Below, piece after piece: positions 9,580 through 17,317 of a stretch of DNA of 64,000 bases; the stretch's first letter is position 1; the number at the start of each line of letters is the position of its first letter. The notes below the pieces were generated by a model. The model made no database searches. It was not told the DNA's origin and saw nothing but the letters and a program-made list of their open reading frames with translations. Origin of the DNA: Leptolyngbya sp. FACHB-8 (lineage in GTDB: Bacteria; Cyanobacteriota; Cyanobacteriia; Elainellales; Elainellaceae); NCBI RefSeq assembly GCF_014695575.1, contig NZ_JACJOO010000068.1:62001-126000 (forward strand), written 5' to 3'. Position numbers and translations under genes: made by a program.

Positions 9580-10416
9580 ATGGCTTACTCAGATACAGTT
9601 GAGGCGGAATTGCCTCCCGTGTTGGCAGCGCTGCAACAGTTGATTGCGGTTGTGGCCCAGTTGCGATCGCCCGATGGAGGGTGCCCATGGGACCTGGCGC
9701 AAACCCCCCAAACCCTCATTCCTTACGTCATTGAAGAAGCCTACGAAGTGGTAGATGCGATTCGGCAGGAGAACCCGGAGGCGATCGCTGACGAACTGGG
9801 CGACCTGCTGCTGCAAGTGGTGCTTCAGGCGCAGATCGCCAGTGAAAGCCAGCAATTTGATCTGGCTACAGTTGCCGATACCATCACCCAAAAACTGATT
9901 CGCCGCCATCCTCATGTGTTTGGCGATGTGACCGTCGCCCACATGGATGAGGTGCATCAAAACTGGGAGCAAATTAAAGCCCAGGAAGACCAGGAGAGCC
10001 ATGGAACCGACAAGCTGGCTCCTCGCCTGAGCCGATATGCGCGATCGCTTCCTCCCCTCACGGCCAGTCTCAAAATCTCCAAGAAGGCCGCTGCCGCCGG
10101 TTTCGAGTGGGAGACAGTGGATGGGGTGTGGGAAAAATTTCAGGAAGAGTTGGGGGAGTTTAAGGAGGCGATCGCTCACGAATCTCCTGCCCGTCAGCAA
10201 GAAGAACTGGGCGATCTATTGTTTACTATCGTCAATTTGGCACGCTGGCATGGCCTCGACCCCGACGAAGCACTGCAATCCACCAACCAGCGTTTCATCC
10301 AGCGGCTCACGTTGATGGAGTCTGTTGCCGATCGCTCCTTGTCAGATTACAGCCTTGACCAACTAGAGGAACTCTGGCAAAAGGCTAAGCAGACATTGAA
10401 GAAAGCAGAGAGCTAA
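9580..10416 (+). CDS. mazG: Nucleoside triphosphate pyrophosphohydrolase MazG
   Basis: House-cleaning enzyme that hydrolyses (d)NTPs to NMP and pyrophosphate in the cytosol. There are two MazG helical domains in 278 residues (E. coli MazG has 263). The first has GGCPWDLAQTPQTL and the acidic metal-binding pair EEAYEVVDAI and DELGDLLLQV. The second has EELGEFKEAI and EELGDLLFTIVNLARW, followed by the ending typical of the family. All metal ligands appear present in both copies. The start at 9580 has no strong Shine-Dalgarno, but upstream in-frame sequence is not conserved in type. It is monocistronic, with a hairpin after the stop and a converging gene beyond it. Confidence 0.92.
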   Translation: MAYSDTVEAELPPVLAALQQLIAVVAQLRSPDGGCPWDLAQTPQTLIPYVIEEAYEVVDAIRQENPEAIADELGDLLLQVVLQAQIASESQQFDLATVADTITQKLIRRHPHVFGDVTVAHMDEVHQNWEQIKAQEDQESHGTDKLAPRLSRYARSLPPLTASLKISKKAAAAGFEWETVDGVWEKFQEELGEFKEAIAHESPARQQEELGDLLFTIVNLARWHGLDPDEALQSTNQRFIQRLTLMESVADRSLSDYSLDQLEELWQKAKQTLKKAES

Positions 10417-10439
10417 GGCGCGTTTTAATCGCTGGAGTG

Positions 10440-10476
10440 GTTGTTTTTTCGTGCGCTGCGCGCACGAAAAAACAAC
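10440..10476. terminator. Hairpin between convergent genes, probable bidirectional terminator
   Basis: A 16-bp stem, GTTGTTTTTTCGTGCG with its complement, and a 5-base loop between the ends of mazG and the minus-strand gene. The T-rich and A-rich arms suit termination in both directions. Confidence 0.6.
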
Positions 10477-10487
10477 TTGTCTTGAAC

Positions 10488-11378
10488 TTAAATCTCCGCC
10501 ACTGCCCGCTCAATTAAGCGACGGGCCAGGGTTTGTGTACCTGTGTGGGAGTAATACTTGACCGTAATATCCAGAAAAGCCCCTACATAGTTCAGCTTAT
10601 CTTTGGAGATGTCGACGACCCGGATCAGGTTGTCCAGCACTTTTTCCTGAGTCAGGCCGTTGTTGGTAACGAAACCGCTCATCCAGCCTTTAACCGAGTC
10701 AAAGCTTTGCCCGATAAAATTCAGTTTGCTTTCGGAATTGTTGCCGGGAATAAGCTCGTTGACGCCTTTGTAGGTCTGATTCTGCTCCAGTTCCTTAGGA
10801 GAGGTGCCTTGTAAAGCTGTGGCGGCCTTTTCAATGAACGGGGCACCCAGGGGAATCAAGCCATCAAAGCAGACCAGAGCCGCCATGCGGGTGAGGGACT
10901 CACCGCTGTAATCACCCAGAGCTGCCAGGAAGTCGCCAATACTGTCGCCGGGAATGCCGTTGATCTGGCAGAAGGCCACCAGTTCCGTCACCAGTTTGAT
11001 ACTCAGATCAAGACTCTGAGCCTTTTCGGGCTTGGGGGTGAGCTTTTCGACCAGACCACCAAAGAGGGGAATACCGCCACCGGCTTGATTGGCCAGAGCT
11101 GCGGCACCCAAAGCACCAGAGGCGCTGTCTACCGTCTCGTAGAGCCACATCGCCCGCTGATAGCCCTGAGATTTATCGTTGTAAAGGTGGACAGCGCGAT
11201 CGCCAATCTGCTGAATCAAGGCGGCATCAGTCTCGCCCGTCACGGCCTTGACGGTGTTCGTAAACCCCGTCAGGTTTTCCCACTTGCCGGGCACGATTGC
11301 ATCTAACGACTTGAGCGCCATAACCGTGATACCGCCTGTTGGCAGCTCATCTACATACTGGTAAATGGCTTTGCTCAT
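10488..11378 (-). CDS. Conserved cyanobacterial hypothetical protein, 296 residues
   Basis: I do not recognise a named domain. The protein is soluble and mostly helical in character, without a signal peptide; a Gly/Ala-rich segment (GALGAAALANQAGGGIPLFGG, about 88-108) could be a membrane-associating or packing region. The N-terminus MSKAIYQYVDELPTGG and the regular helical body look like a protein family restricted to cyanobacteria. The ATG at 11378 has an AGGAG site 9 bp upstream, which fixes the start. The gene lies downstream of and in the same direction as the PsbP-like gene (152 bp gap). Function unknown. Confidence 0.7.
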   Translation of the reverse strand: MSKAIYQYVDELPTGGITVMALKSLDAIVPGKWENLTGFTNTVKAVTGETDAALIQQIGDRAVHLYNDKSQGYQRAMWLYETVDSASGALGAAALANQAGGGIPLFGGLVEKLTPKPEKAQSLDLSIKLVTELVAFCQINGIPGDSIGDFLAALGDYSGESLTRMAALVCFDGLIPLGAPFIEKAATALQGTSPKELEQNQTYKGVNELIPGNNSESKLNFIGQSFDSVKGWMSGFVTNNGLTQEKVLDNLIRVVDISKDKLNYVGAFLDITVKYYSHTGTQTLARRLIERAVAEI

Positions 11379-11530
11379 GGTTGCAAATCTCCTATGCAGA
11401 TATACAGGACTAATGCTATTTCAAGCCGTTTCTTTGTCTTTCTCCAGGGCAGCAGGGAGACGCAGGCTTGCACCTTGGCGAAGCCACTAAAGGTTTGAGC
11501 TGGCCCAACGCCCCATTTATCAGCCCGACA

Positions 11531-12046
11531 CTACTTCAAATTGGAAAGACCCTGCAAGTCAAACTTTTGCAGCCAATCTCGGCGGTCCTGAGGGGCGAAA
11601 GACGAGTCGCGGGAGATGACTTTTACCTGGTAGCGATCGCCCACCAAAACACCGGTCTGAGTATTACCAATCTCCAACAGAGGATAGCCAGCCAGCTTTT
11701 CAGTACTGGACTTATACTTTTCGGCGGCCGCCGGACTGCTGACGGTATCAGAAATGGAAAGCATAGCGACATCGGTGCCGCCCTGCTTCAACTTCGCTTC
11801 AGCAAAGCCTTTTTTCTCTTGAGAAAATACGACGTTGTAGCCTTGCCCAGACGAGGGAAAGAACTTGTTAAACTCACCGCCCTTCTCAGCATCCGCAGAT
11901 ACGGCTGGGGTGGCTCCTCGCTCTGTACTCTCGCGCTGGGCATCTGCATAGGGCGAGTTATCGGTTTGGGCGCATCCCGTTGAGACCAACAGAATCAGCG
12001 ACAGCAGAAGGGCCGCCAAGGGCTTTCGCCAATTAGGCAATATCAT
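11531..12046 (-). CDS. CyanoP/PsbP-family lipoprotein
   Basis: A PsbP-domain protein of 171 residues, a thylakoid-lumen or periplasmic family whose cyanobacterial member CyanoP assists photosystem II assembly. The N-terminus is a lipoprotein signal (MILPNWRKPLAALLLSLILLVSTGC) with cysteine 25 as the lipidated residue. The mature part has family blocks: a GYNVVFSQEKKGF-type strand, ISDTVSSPAAAEKY, and the end RDWLQKFDLQGLSNLK. I place the start at 12046, where AAGGAG lies 8 bp upstream; the frame is open to 12229, but the longer N-terminus would spoil the signal peptide. It could also be a PsbP-like paralogue rather than CyanoP itself. Confidence 0.85.
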   Translation of the reverse strand: MILPNWRKPLAALLLSLILLVSTGCAQTDNSPYADAQRESTERGATPAVSADAEKGGEFNKFFPSSGQGYNVVFSQEKKGFAEAKLKQGGTDVAMLSISDTVSSPAAAEKYKSSTEKLAGYPLLEIGNTQTGVLVGDRYQVKVISRDSSFAPQDRRDWLQKFDLQGLSNLK

Positions 12047-12219
12047 GAACGTCTCCTTCGAGGATGGAATAGGGCCAATCAATCCAGTCGGTAGGCTACA
12101 GACCTGATAGGAACTGCGATCGCACAGCCAGCGCCATTTTATAGGACACAGAATTAATCGGCAGTGCGTGGCAATGTTTCGTGATGTTATGCCAGATACA
12201 TCAAGGACTTCAGCTTGGT

Positions 12220-12753
12220 TTACCACCATTTATGAAGCGATCGCAACCATCCTGGGTGGGTTTTTACAGCAGCAGGATTTGGCTTCCCTGCTCGTAACAG
12301 CGTCCAGGTAACGGGGCACACGGTACCATCCGTCCGCAGGTTGTGACGTTTTTTGAATGTATTCACAGCCTGCTGGGTCTGATCATCAAAAAAGCCGTTG
12401 CGATGCACCATAAAATTATGCACCTGCAACAATCCCTGCAGGTCACGCACATCGCGGCCTCGATGTCCTTGCCGTAGGGTACGAATGCCCGCCTTCACCG
12501 CCGTCGTTAACATCGCCCAAGTTTCTGGGCCGACCATGCCGTCTACCCGCAACCGATGCTCCCGCTGAAATGCCCGTACCGCTGCTTCTGTACGCCAGCC
12601 ATACTCACCATCACTCTTGAGAGGATATCCGTGAGCCGACAGTAGTTCTTGTAATTCAGCCACGAACGGACCCGTATCCCAGGGATAAACTCTGGGGTAG
12701 GGCTCAGGGCGGGAGGGCACATTCGGCGAGTCATTATTCACAGCCAAGACCAT
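12220..12753 (-). CDS. Protein with two peptidoglycan-binding (PG_binding_1) domains
   Basis: Two consecutive PG_binding_1 domains make up most of the 177 residues. The first runs PFVAELQELLSAHGYPL...DGEYGWRTEAAVRAFQREHRL...DGMVGPETWAML, and the second runs DVRDLQGLLQVHNFMV...GFFDDQTQQAVNTFKKRHNL...DGTVCPVTWTLL. No catalytic domain and no clear signal peptide are present, so it may be a cytosolic or non-classically exported binding module. I use ATG 12753 because GGA precedes it closely; the frame begins nine codons earlier at TTG 12780. It lies 173 bp upstream of the PsbP-like gene on the same strand. Confidence 0.8.
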   Translation of the reverse strand: MVLAVNNDSPNVPSRPEPYPRVYPWDTGPFVAELQELLSAHGYPLKSDGEYGWRTEAAVRAFQREHRLRVDGMVGPETWAMLTTAVKAGIRTLRQGHRGRDVRDLQGLLQVHNFMVHRNGFFDDQTQQAVNTFKKRHNLRTDGTVCPVTWTLLRAGKPNPAAVKTHPGWLRSLHKWW

Positions 12754-13222
12754 CCATTCCAAAACAAATGACGGAGGCAAGCTGAGTTAAGAAGCCAGTC
12801 CAATGCCATTCTGTTCTCACTATTTTATAAAGTAGGACACGCTTCAGGCAGTTGTATGGCGTATAGGACGTCTCAGCCGAAGACTATTACAGCTCATAGA
12901 CTGTGCTTCGTATCTCCTGCAGTACTTGAAGTGCCAGGTGTATAAGCACCGCAGGAGAGATTGTCAGAACAAAAATAGGCTGGAAATTCATCCTTTAAGG
13001 CGAAATTGTTCAGAACACCTATCAAACCCGACCCATTAGTCTTTAAGCTGAAGGGGAGAAATGGGTATATCAGAGCCCATAAAGTCCCTTCGGGCTGTAA
13101 ACCGAGTGTATTTCTGGAGCCTTTGCAGGATCAAGGTTCCAGAAATACACTCAGCTTACCAGGGGCGATCTGTCCTTTGCTGATGTTCCCTTTAGCGTTT
13201 GTAAACCCTGCATTTGAAGACT
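12754..13222. other. Divergent intergenic region with one hairpin
   Basis: It lies between the peptidoglycan-binding gene (minus) and glk (plus). It contains a hairpin at 13104-13152, whose arms GAGTGTATTTCTGGA and complement enclose a 19-base loop. No ORF or RNA gene was recognised. Confidence 0.6.
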
Positions 13223-14287
13223 ATGGCAACGCTTCTAGCCGGAGATATTGGCGGCACAAAAACCATTTTGAGCATTGTTTCGACCGCTCCCAGAACAACC
13301 CCCGAAGCGCTGCCAGCGCTCACACCCCTTCTTCAAAAGACCTTTTCCAGCCGGGAGTACACTGATCTAATTCCCCTGGTACAAGAATTTTTGCAGATTG
13401 CTCAGACTGAGCTTGGCGCTCATGTTCAGCCCCAGGGAGCTTGCTTCGGCATTGCTGGCCCTGTCATGGACAACACCTCCGAGCTCACCAACCTGGGTTG
13501 GTTTCTGCAAGCATCTGACCTGAGCCAAGAGCTCACTATCCCTCAAGTCAGCTTGATTAATGATTTTGCCGCCACAGGCTATGGTGTATTGGGCCTTGCG
13601 CCGGAAGACATCTACACGCTACAGGTCGGGGAACCTGATCCAGCCGCTCCGATTGGTGTCATTGGTGCGGGAACAGGCCTGGGACAGGGATTTCTCATTC
13701 GCCATGTGGATGGCTATCGGACATACCCAAGCGAAGGGGGCCATGCCGATTTTGCGCCTCGCTCAGAGCTAGAATTTCAACTGCAACGTTATTTGCTCGA
13801 TCGCTACCACGTCGATCGCATCTCCGCAGAACGGGTCGTATCAGGAATGGGCATTGCTGCTATTTATCAGTTTTTGCGCGATCGCTCCCCTGACCGAGAA
13901 TCCCCTGCCATGAGCGAAATTTACCGCGCCTGGGAACATGAAATTGGCCACGACGCTAAAACCATTGACCTTTCTGCCGAAGTCTCCCGTGCAGCTCAAA
14001 GCGGCCACGATCCGCTCTGCCAGGATGCCATGCACCTATTCGTTGATGCTTACGGTGCCGAAACAGGCAACCTGGCCCTCAAGCTGCTGCCCTACGGCGG
14101 GCTTTACATTGCCGGAGGAATTGCTGCCAAGAACTTGTCACTGTTAAAGTCAGGACGCTTCATGGCAGCCTTTTCCAAAAAAGGTCGTATGAGCGCCCTG
14201 CTCAAGAAAGTACCTGTCCATGTCGTTCTCAACCAGGGTGTAGGGCTAATTGGGGCAGCCCTATATGCAGCGCGCACTGTGGACTAA
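13223..14287 (+). CDS. glk: Glucokinase
   Basis: Phosphorylates glucose to glucose-6-phosphate with ATP in the cytosol, feeding glycogen turnover or mixotrophic sugar use. The 354 residues fit the Glk family (E. coli-type, not ROK, since no Cys zinc motif is seen). The phosphate-binding motif is AGDIGGTKT at residues 6-14. The sugar-binding region contains LINDFAATGYG and the adenosine-side motif IGAGTGLGQGF, followed by PSEGGHADFAP, and the end is GVGLIGAALYAA. A TTG nine bases upstream keeps the frame open, but the ATG at 13223 begins the family sequence MATLLAGDIGG. A perfect hairpin follows. Confidence 0.93.
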   Translation: MATLLAGDIGGTKTILSIVSTAPRTTPEALPALTPLLQKTFSSREYTDLIPLVQEFLQIAQTELGAHVQPQGACFGIAGPVMDNTSELTNLGWFLQASDLSQELTIPQVSLINDFAATGYGVLGLAPEDIYTLQVGEPDPAAPIGVIGAGTGLGQGFLIRHVDGYRTYPSEGGHADFAPRSELEFQLQRYLLDRYHVDRISAERVVSGMGIAAIYQFLRDRSPDRESPAMSEIYRAWEHEIGHDAKTIDLSAEVSRAAQSGHDPLCQDAMHLFVDAYGAETGNLALKLLPYGGLYIAGGIAAKNLSLLKSGRFMAAFSKKGRMSALLKKVPVHVVLNQGVGLIGAALYAARTVD

Positions 14288-14311
14288 AAATTTGGGCCAT
14301 TTTTCAAATGC

Positions 14312-14354
14312 GTAAAGGGTTGTGATGGTGCTAAGCACCATCACAACCCTTTAC
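14312..14354. repeat. Perfect hairpin after glk, 20-bp stem with 3-base loop
   Basis: GTAAAGGGTTGTGATGGTGC pairs exactly with its complement around the loop TAA. A weaker outer repeat, AAATTTGGG/CCCAAATTT, brackets it (about 14289-14377). It may end glk transcription, although no T run follows. The rest of the gap to 14677 includes an imperfect GAAACCCTCTT/AAGAGGGTTC hairpin at about 14398-14436. Confidence 0.85.
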
Positions 14355-14677
14355 ATGTCTAGAACAGAACCCAAATTTGCTGCTGTGCCCAACTACCGAA
14401 ACCCTCTTTGCTGCTTCCATAAACAGCGAAGAGGGTTCTGACATTTAAGGGGGGAATGATCACCAGAGAGAAACAAATTCTATATTTCGGTAGTTTAGTG
14501 CTGGTCTCTATTGACGGATTTTTATATGTAGTGTTTGATGGGAGGGAAATTCCTGGCCTACCGCTACATTTTGTGAGTTGATGCTTACAGGATTGAGGGG
14601 GTCGAGGTACACTTGTATTACAGCTCAGTTCGCTACATCCCTGCCCCGTTCGTCCTCCCAGTCGTCATAATTTTGCT

Positions 14678-15214
14678 ATGGTCTTCCAACTCGAAACCTC
14701 CGTCGTTGGCGCAGAGCGTCCTATTCTTCCCATGATTGAAGGGTTGGTGCGGGTGTTTACCGGCCCCCACCGCAGCTTTTACACCGATGTCATTGCCCAG
14801 GCACTCCGGACTGCGGGTCAGGGTAACTCAGTGCTGGTGGTGCAATTTCTCAAGGGTGGAATTCGGCAGGGTAGTGATCATCCTGTACGCTTGGGGCAAC
14901 GGTTAGACTGGTTTCGCTGTGATCTGCCTCGATACATCGATACGCCAGAACTAGAGGACACTGAACGGCAAGCCCTCCAGAATCTCTGGGAACACACCCG
15001 CCGGATGGTGCGAGAAGGCCGTTATAGCCTGGTTGTCCTGGATGAACTGAGCCTGGCTATTAACTTTGGCCTTATCCCCGAAGCCGAAGTGCTGGAATTC
15101 CTCCGTACCCGTCCCCCAGAAGTTGAGGTCGTGCTAACGGGTCCAAACATGCCAGAATCAGTGTTATCCATCGCCGACCAGATTACTGAGTTAAAACGCA
15201 TGTATTCGCCTTAG
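14678..15214 (+). CDS. CobO/BtuR-like protein lacking the Walker A lysine
   Basis: The fold pattern is that of the CobA/CobO/BtuR ATP:corrinoid adenosyltransferases: VRVFTG, then SVLVVQFLKGG, a Walker B-like LVVLDELSLAINFGLI, and VEVVLTGPNMPESVLSIAD near the end. The Walker A loop, normally GNGKGKTT after YTG, reads GPHRSFYT here (residues 29-36), so the phosphate-binding lysine is missing. The 178-residue length fits the family. The ending is ITELKRMYSP where family members usually have an E-K-H metal-like pattern. It may be a divergent P-loop-derived protein with another role, or an enzyme using a different nucleotide mode. No cobalamin gene is adjacent; cobA and sirB are 34 kb away. Confidence 0.7.
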   Translation: MVFQLETSVVGAERPILPMIEGLVRVFTGPHRSFYTDVIAQALRTAGQGNSVLVVQFLKGGIRQGSDHPVRLGQRLDWFRCDLPRYIDTPELEDTERQALQNLWEHTRRMVREGRYSLVVLDELSLAINFGLIPEAEVLEFLRTRPPEVEVVLTGPNMPESVLSIADQITELKRMYSP

Positions 15215-15243
15215 GCAAAATACTAGGGCATGTTTTAAAGCGG

Positions 15244-15296
15244 CTGGAAGGGTTGTTTTTCCTTACGCTTTGCGCACGAAAAAACAACCCTTCCAG
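15244..15296. terminator. Hairpin after the CobO-like gene
   Basis: A 17-bp stem, CTGGAAGGGTTGTTTTT with its complement and a long loop, starts 30 bp after the stop. It resembles the hairpin at 10440-10476 in its GTTGTTTTT arm. Confidence 0.6.
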
Positions 15297-15364
15297 TAGT
15301 CCTACATTATGAGCAACATGGAGCATCGTTCGTAATCCAGTGCAGGTTAGCTTAGGTGAATTGT

Positions 15365-15495
15365 CAGCAATTCTCAGTATGGAATTAGGCTCGAAAACCG
15401 CTTGCCTTCGGCAAGCGGTTTTCGGGCTTCAAAGCCAAGATTGCGCGCCCGACGGGCGCGCAATCTTGGCTTTGAAGGTCATAACGAGAACTGCT
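15365..15495. mobile_element. Family A double-hairpin element, 131 bp, copy 1
   Basis: Inverted ends CAGCAATTCTCAGTATG and CAGCAGTTCTCGTTATG (complement of the right end) enclose two hairpins. The first has an 18-bp stem with one mismatch starting GCTCGAAAACCGCTTGCC and loop TTC. The second has a perfect 24-bp stem starting CTTCAAAGCCAAGATTGCGC and loop GAC. The flanking host sequence GGTGAATTGT is exactly repeated at 15355-15364 and 15496-15505, as expected for a 10-bp target-site duplication. No ORF is inside. Confidence 0.92.
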
Positions 15496-15637
15496 GGTGA
15501 ATTGTGGGTGGTCTTGTGGGAGCGCAAAGCATCCCTATAAACCCATCCCTTATGTTCCTTGTAGTCGAGGGCCGCTATAGCGTCGTCTTACCGATTACTA
15601 TGGAGCCATTCCCCATGCCAATCTGGTGGAGGCGACA

Positions 15638-16516
15638 ATGCAATACTCATTGATGGCCCGTTTTCGCGGCACTCTGTTGGGAGCGGTGTTAGGCCACACC
15701 ATGGCAGAGAGAGCAGATGAACAGCCGCTAGAGGTCGGGAAGAGCATGGTTGCTCTGCTACGGCATGTTGGTGAAGAGGGCGGTGAATCCATTCCCTGGC
15801 CTGCACTTATAGCAGGTTCACCTTCTAACCCAGGTGCCCGTCTAGCCGTAGTTAGCATTCCTTTGATGTTGTACTACCACGATCGCGAAGCTCAACTGCA
15901 TCAGGCACTTCAGGCCGCTGCGAACGCCTGGAATCTGCCCCCAGGATCAACCCTAGCAGCCATGACTCTCGCAGAAGTGCTGGCTTTGGCATTGGTAGAA
16001 GAGTTGGAGCTGGAGCGGCTACCTCTGCAACTGATTGAGAGTCTAGAATTACCTTCGACCAGCCCTGCGGCTCAACAGTTACACCATCTTCAGATAGCCT
16101 ATCAGGAGCGCTATAGTTGGGCGATCGCCCAGCATCACCTTCAACACCTTGATCTGGAACTATCCAGCGAAACACTTCCCCTATCCTTGCTTCTGGCGAT
16201 CTATAGCTTCCTCCGTAGCCCTCAAGATATGAGGCTGGCCTTCTCGATGCCAGAGCATAAACATGCCGGAGTAACAGGATTAATGGTTGGGGCGATCGCC
16301 GGAAGCTTCAATGGCACTGCCAAGTTACCCTCCCATGGCTGGCCAAGCTCGATAACTACTATGGCCTGGGATCTCGCTCAACCTCAGGAGCTTCAAGCCC
16401 TAAGCGACCAACTCCTTGCCCATTGGGCTGGGGTCTACCGTCCCCACAGCCAGGGAGCAGGCCTGTTGAAAGGGGCGATCGCTGCCCCCCAACTGATACG
16501 AACCTCCATTCAGTAG
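15638..16516 (+). CDS. ADP-ribosylglycohydrolase-like protein, probably inactive
   Basis: The N-terminus RFRGTLLGAVLGHTMAE and the C-terminal AGVTGLMVGAIAGSFNGTAKLP align with the first and last helices of ADP-ribosylglycohydrolase (DraG/ARH fold). The metal-binding residues of that fold are not there: the first motif normally has GDA/GDG where this has LGH, and the GGDTDT signature is replaced by KHAGVTG. The 292 residues are all helical in character, with no signal peptide. GGAGG lies 5 bp before the ATG at 15638, so I prefer it to the in-frame GTG at 15626. The protein may be a catalytically dead relative with a binding or structural role. A very long hairpin follows. Confidence 0.75.
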   Translation: MQYSLMARFRGTLLGAVLGHTMAERADEQPLEVGKSMVALLRHVGEEGGESIPWPALIAGSPSNPGARLAVVSIPLMLYYHDREAQLHQALQAAANAWNLPPGSTLAAMTLAEVLALALVEELELERLPLQLIESLELPSTSPAAQQLHHLQIAYQERYSWAIAQHHLQHLDLELSSETLPLSLLLAIYSFLRSPQDMRLAFSMPEHKHAGVTGLMVGAIAGSFNGTAKLPSHGWPSSITTMAWDLAQPQELQALSDQLLAHWAGVYRPHSQGAGLLKGAIAAPQLIRTSIQ

Positions 16517-16542
16517 GCTACCCGGTACTCCTATTTCTTAAA

Positions 16543-16613
16543 GATGGAGGAAAAAGGCTAGTTTTAGAAGTTGCGCGAAGCGCAACTTCTAAAACTAGCC
16601 TTTTTCCTCCATC
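16543..16613. repeat. Perfect 34-bp hairpin with GAA loop
   Basis: The arms start GATGGAGGAAAAAGGCTAGT and pair over 34 bp with no mismatch; the apex is GCGCGAAGCGC. The next bases outward do not pair, so the element is exactly 71 bases, the same geometry as 42513-42583 and 46062-46132. It starts 26 bp after a stop codon and may also terminate transcription. Confidence 0.92.
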
Positions 16614-16799
16614 CTTTGCGGAAGTACACTACTGGCTACCCGACTACGAGGACTACCTGTACAATAAAAAACATCAGCCAGTGTCCGTATCCGAATTTTT
16701 ATCGACATAGTGGATTTAGCAATATCTGCTCTATGCCGCACAAAAGCTCTAATAGGGCTCATCTACCCCCAATTTTGATATCTAAATTGAGGTAGTAAT

Positions 16800-16956
16800 C
16801 AGCACATTTCACTTTGAAAAAATCAGCCATCGGTTGCCAAATTTCCCTGATGAGTTACGCAAACCAGCGGAAACGGTAACCTGGGCGTCTCTTGTACAAT
16901 ACATTCACCAGGGAGAATCTTAAAAGCCTTCAGCCTGCTGGGGCTTTATCTTTTTT
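16800..16956 (+). ncRNA. Candidate small RNA or leader ending in an orphan terminator
   Basis: A well-formed terminator (AAAGCC-TT-CAGC-CT-GCTG-G-GGCTTT, then ATCTTTTTT; 16922-16956) has no gene within 400 bp upstream on its strand. Before it a small stem CCAG/CTGG holds a loop with CGGAAACGG. A GGAAAC-containing loop is reminiscent of the Yfr2 group of cyanobacterial small RNAs, but I cannot confirm that match. The start of the transcript is unknown and the left boundary is a guess. It could instead be an attenuator for the gene at 17318. The rest of the 801-bp gap (16614-17317) shows no ORF. Confidence 0.35.
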
Positions 16957-17317
16957 AGCCTGTTATTATTTGTCAATTAGGAATTCCTAGTCTGGCTGGT
17001 GATGTATAAATGTCACCGGGTGCATCTACCGACAGGAGCGTTCGTTTTAGTTAGGCTTTTAGCCATTTCAAGAGAAACTAACAGTATTCAGAAATCATTC
17101 TTCGGGACAGTGTAGAAGTAATCGCATTCCTTCTCAGAAAAGGCCAAACAAATGGATAGCTTTCGATAGTGCGGGAACAAGGGAGCACTCTCCCATTGAG
17201 CCAATCTAATCAAAGGCTATTCCTGGTTCCCGTTAATGGCGTTAGTCAGGGGCCGGGTACTAATACATTCACTCAAGCCAGGGTTCTTCTCCTCCAGAAC
17301 GAACAAAAAGGGTTGTA

